From the NCBI GenBank assembly GCA_027579435.1, contig JANBPK010001656.1, positions 1 to 18,529 of the forward strand: a stretch of DNA of 18,529 nucleotides, read 5' to 3'. The translations under genes were made by a program, and so were the position numbers. This DNA is from Candolleomyces eurysporus (Eukaryota; Basidiomycota; Agaricomycetes; Agaricales; Psathyrellaceae). The notes beneath the pieces were generated by a model that saw only the letters and a program-made list of their open reading frames with translations, ran no database searches and was not told the origin of the DNA. Shown here in pieces: positions 18,529 through 18,529 of the stretch (position 1 is the first letter of the stretch; each line of letters begins with the position of its first letter).

Positions 18529-18529
18529 T

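Noticed and set aside
1..18529. CRISPR array, bacterial operon or plasmid-type features
   Set aside because: No regular repeat-spacer pattern or ribosome-binding-site-led genes are present, and spliceosomal introns throughout show eukaryotic nuclear DNA.

Overview
The window reads as nuclear DNA of a filamentous basidiomycete, most likely an agaricomycete. The evidence is GT-AG introns of about 50-65 nt, NACHT-WD40 (NLR-like) STAND proteins with a DALDEC Walker B motif, an animal-like fused ATP-citrate lyase, and a Tc1/mariner-type transposase N-terminus of a kind common in mushroom genomes. It looks like an accessory, repeat-rich locus: decayed genes and transposon remnants dominate, and few genes look intact. 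All family assignments are from recalled family patterns; no search was run.

Layout. 2-519 (+) is the 3' end of a gene for an RGG-box protein. 881-8542 (-) is a tandem array of NACHT-WD40 genes. A decayed copy (1367-3915) lacks its N-terminus, has three in-frame stops, carries a 273-bp CACTA-like MITE, and has lost most of its WD repeats to unrelated DNA. It is followed by a nearly complete six-exon copy (4383-8542, about 1293 residues). That copy has a disordered N-terminus, a helical HeLo/MLKL-like region, NACHT, a helical region and three near-identical WD40 repeats. It is broken only by an apparent one-base excess in a G8 run. Each copy is followed by the same roughly 470-bp flank. 8543-10905 holds a possible TATA box and unidentified, possibly spliced minus-strand coding remnants. 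10906-14670 (+) is a full-span but heavily damaged ATP-citrate lyase pseudogene. 14671-18111 is AT-richer repeat-like DNA with a truncated Tc1/mariner transposase, a frameshifted SAM-like minus-strand pseudogene, a G19 run and a CA microsatellite. 18112-18528 (-) is the C-terminus of a third NACHT-WD40 paralogue, which runs off the window.

Composition is compartmented. About 7500-13600 is rich in CpG, whereas the NACHT-WD40 body and most sequence right of about 13700 are almost free of it. The change falls inside both the NACHT-WD40 gene and the ACL pseudogene, as expected if the repeat compartment is methylated and deaminated. Nothing here forms an operon-like system. The coherent biological unit is the NLR array, a fungal STAND family linked to non-self recognition and cell-death signalling and known to evolve by duplication and WD-repeat shuffling.
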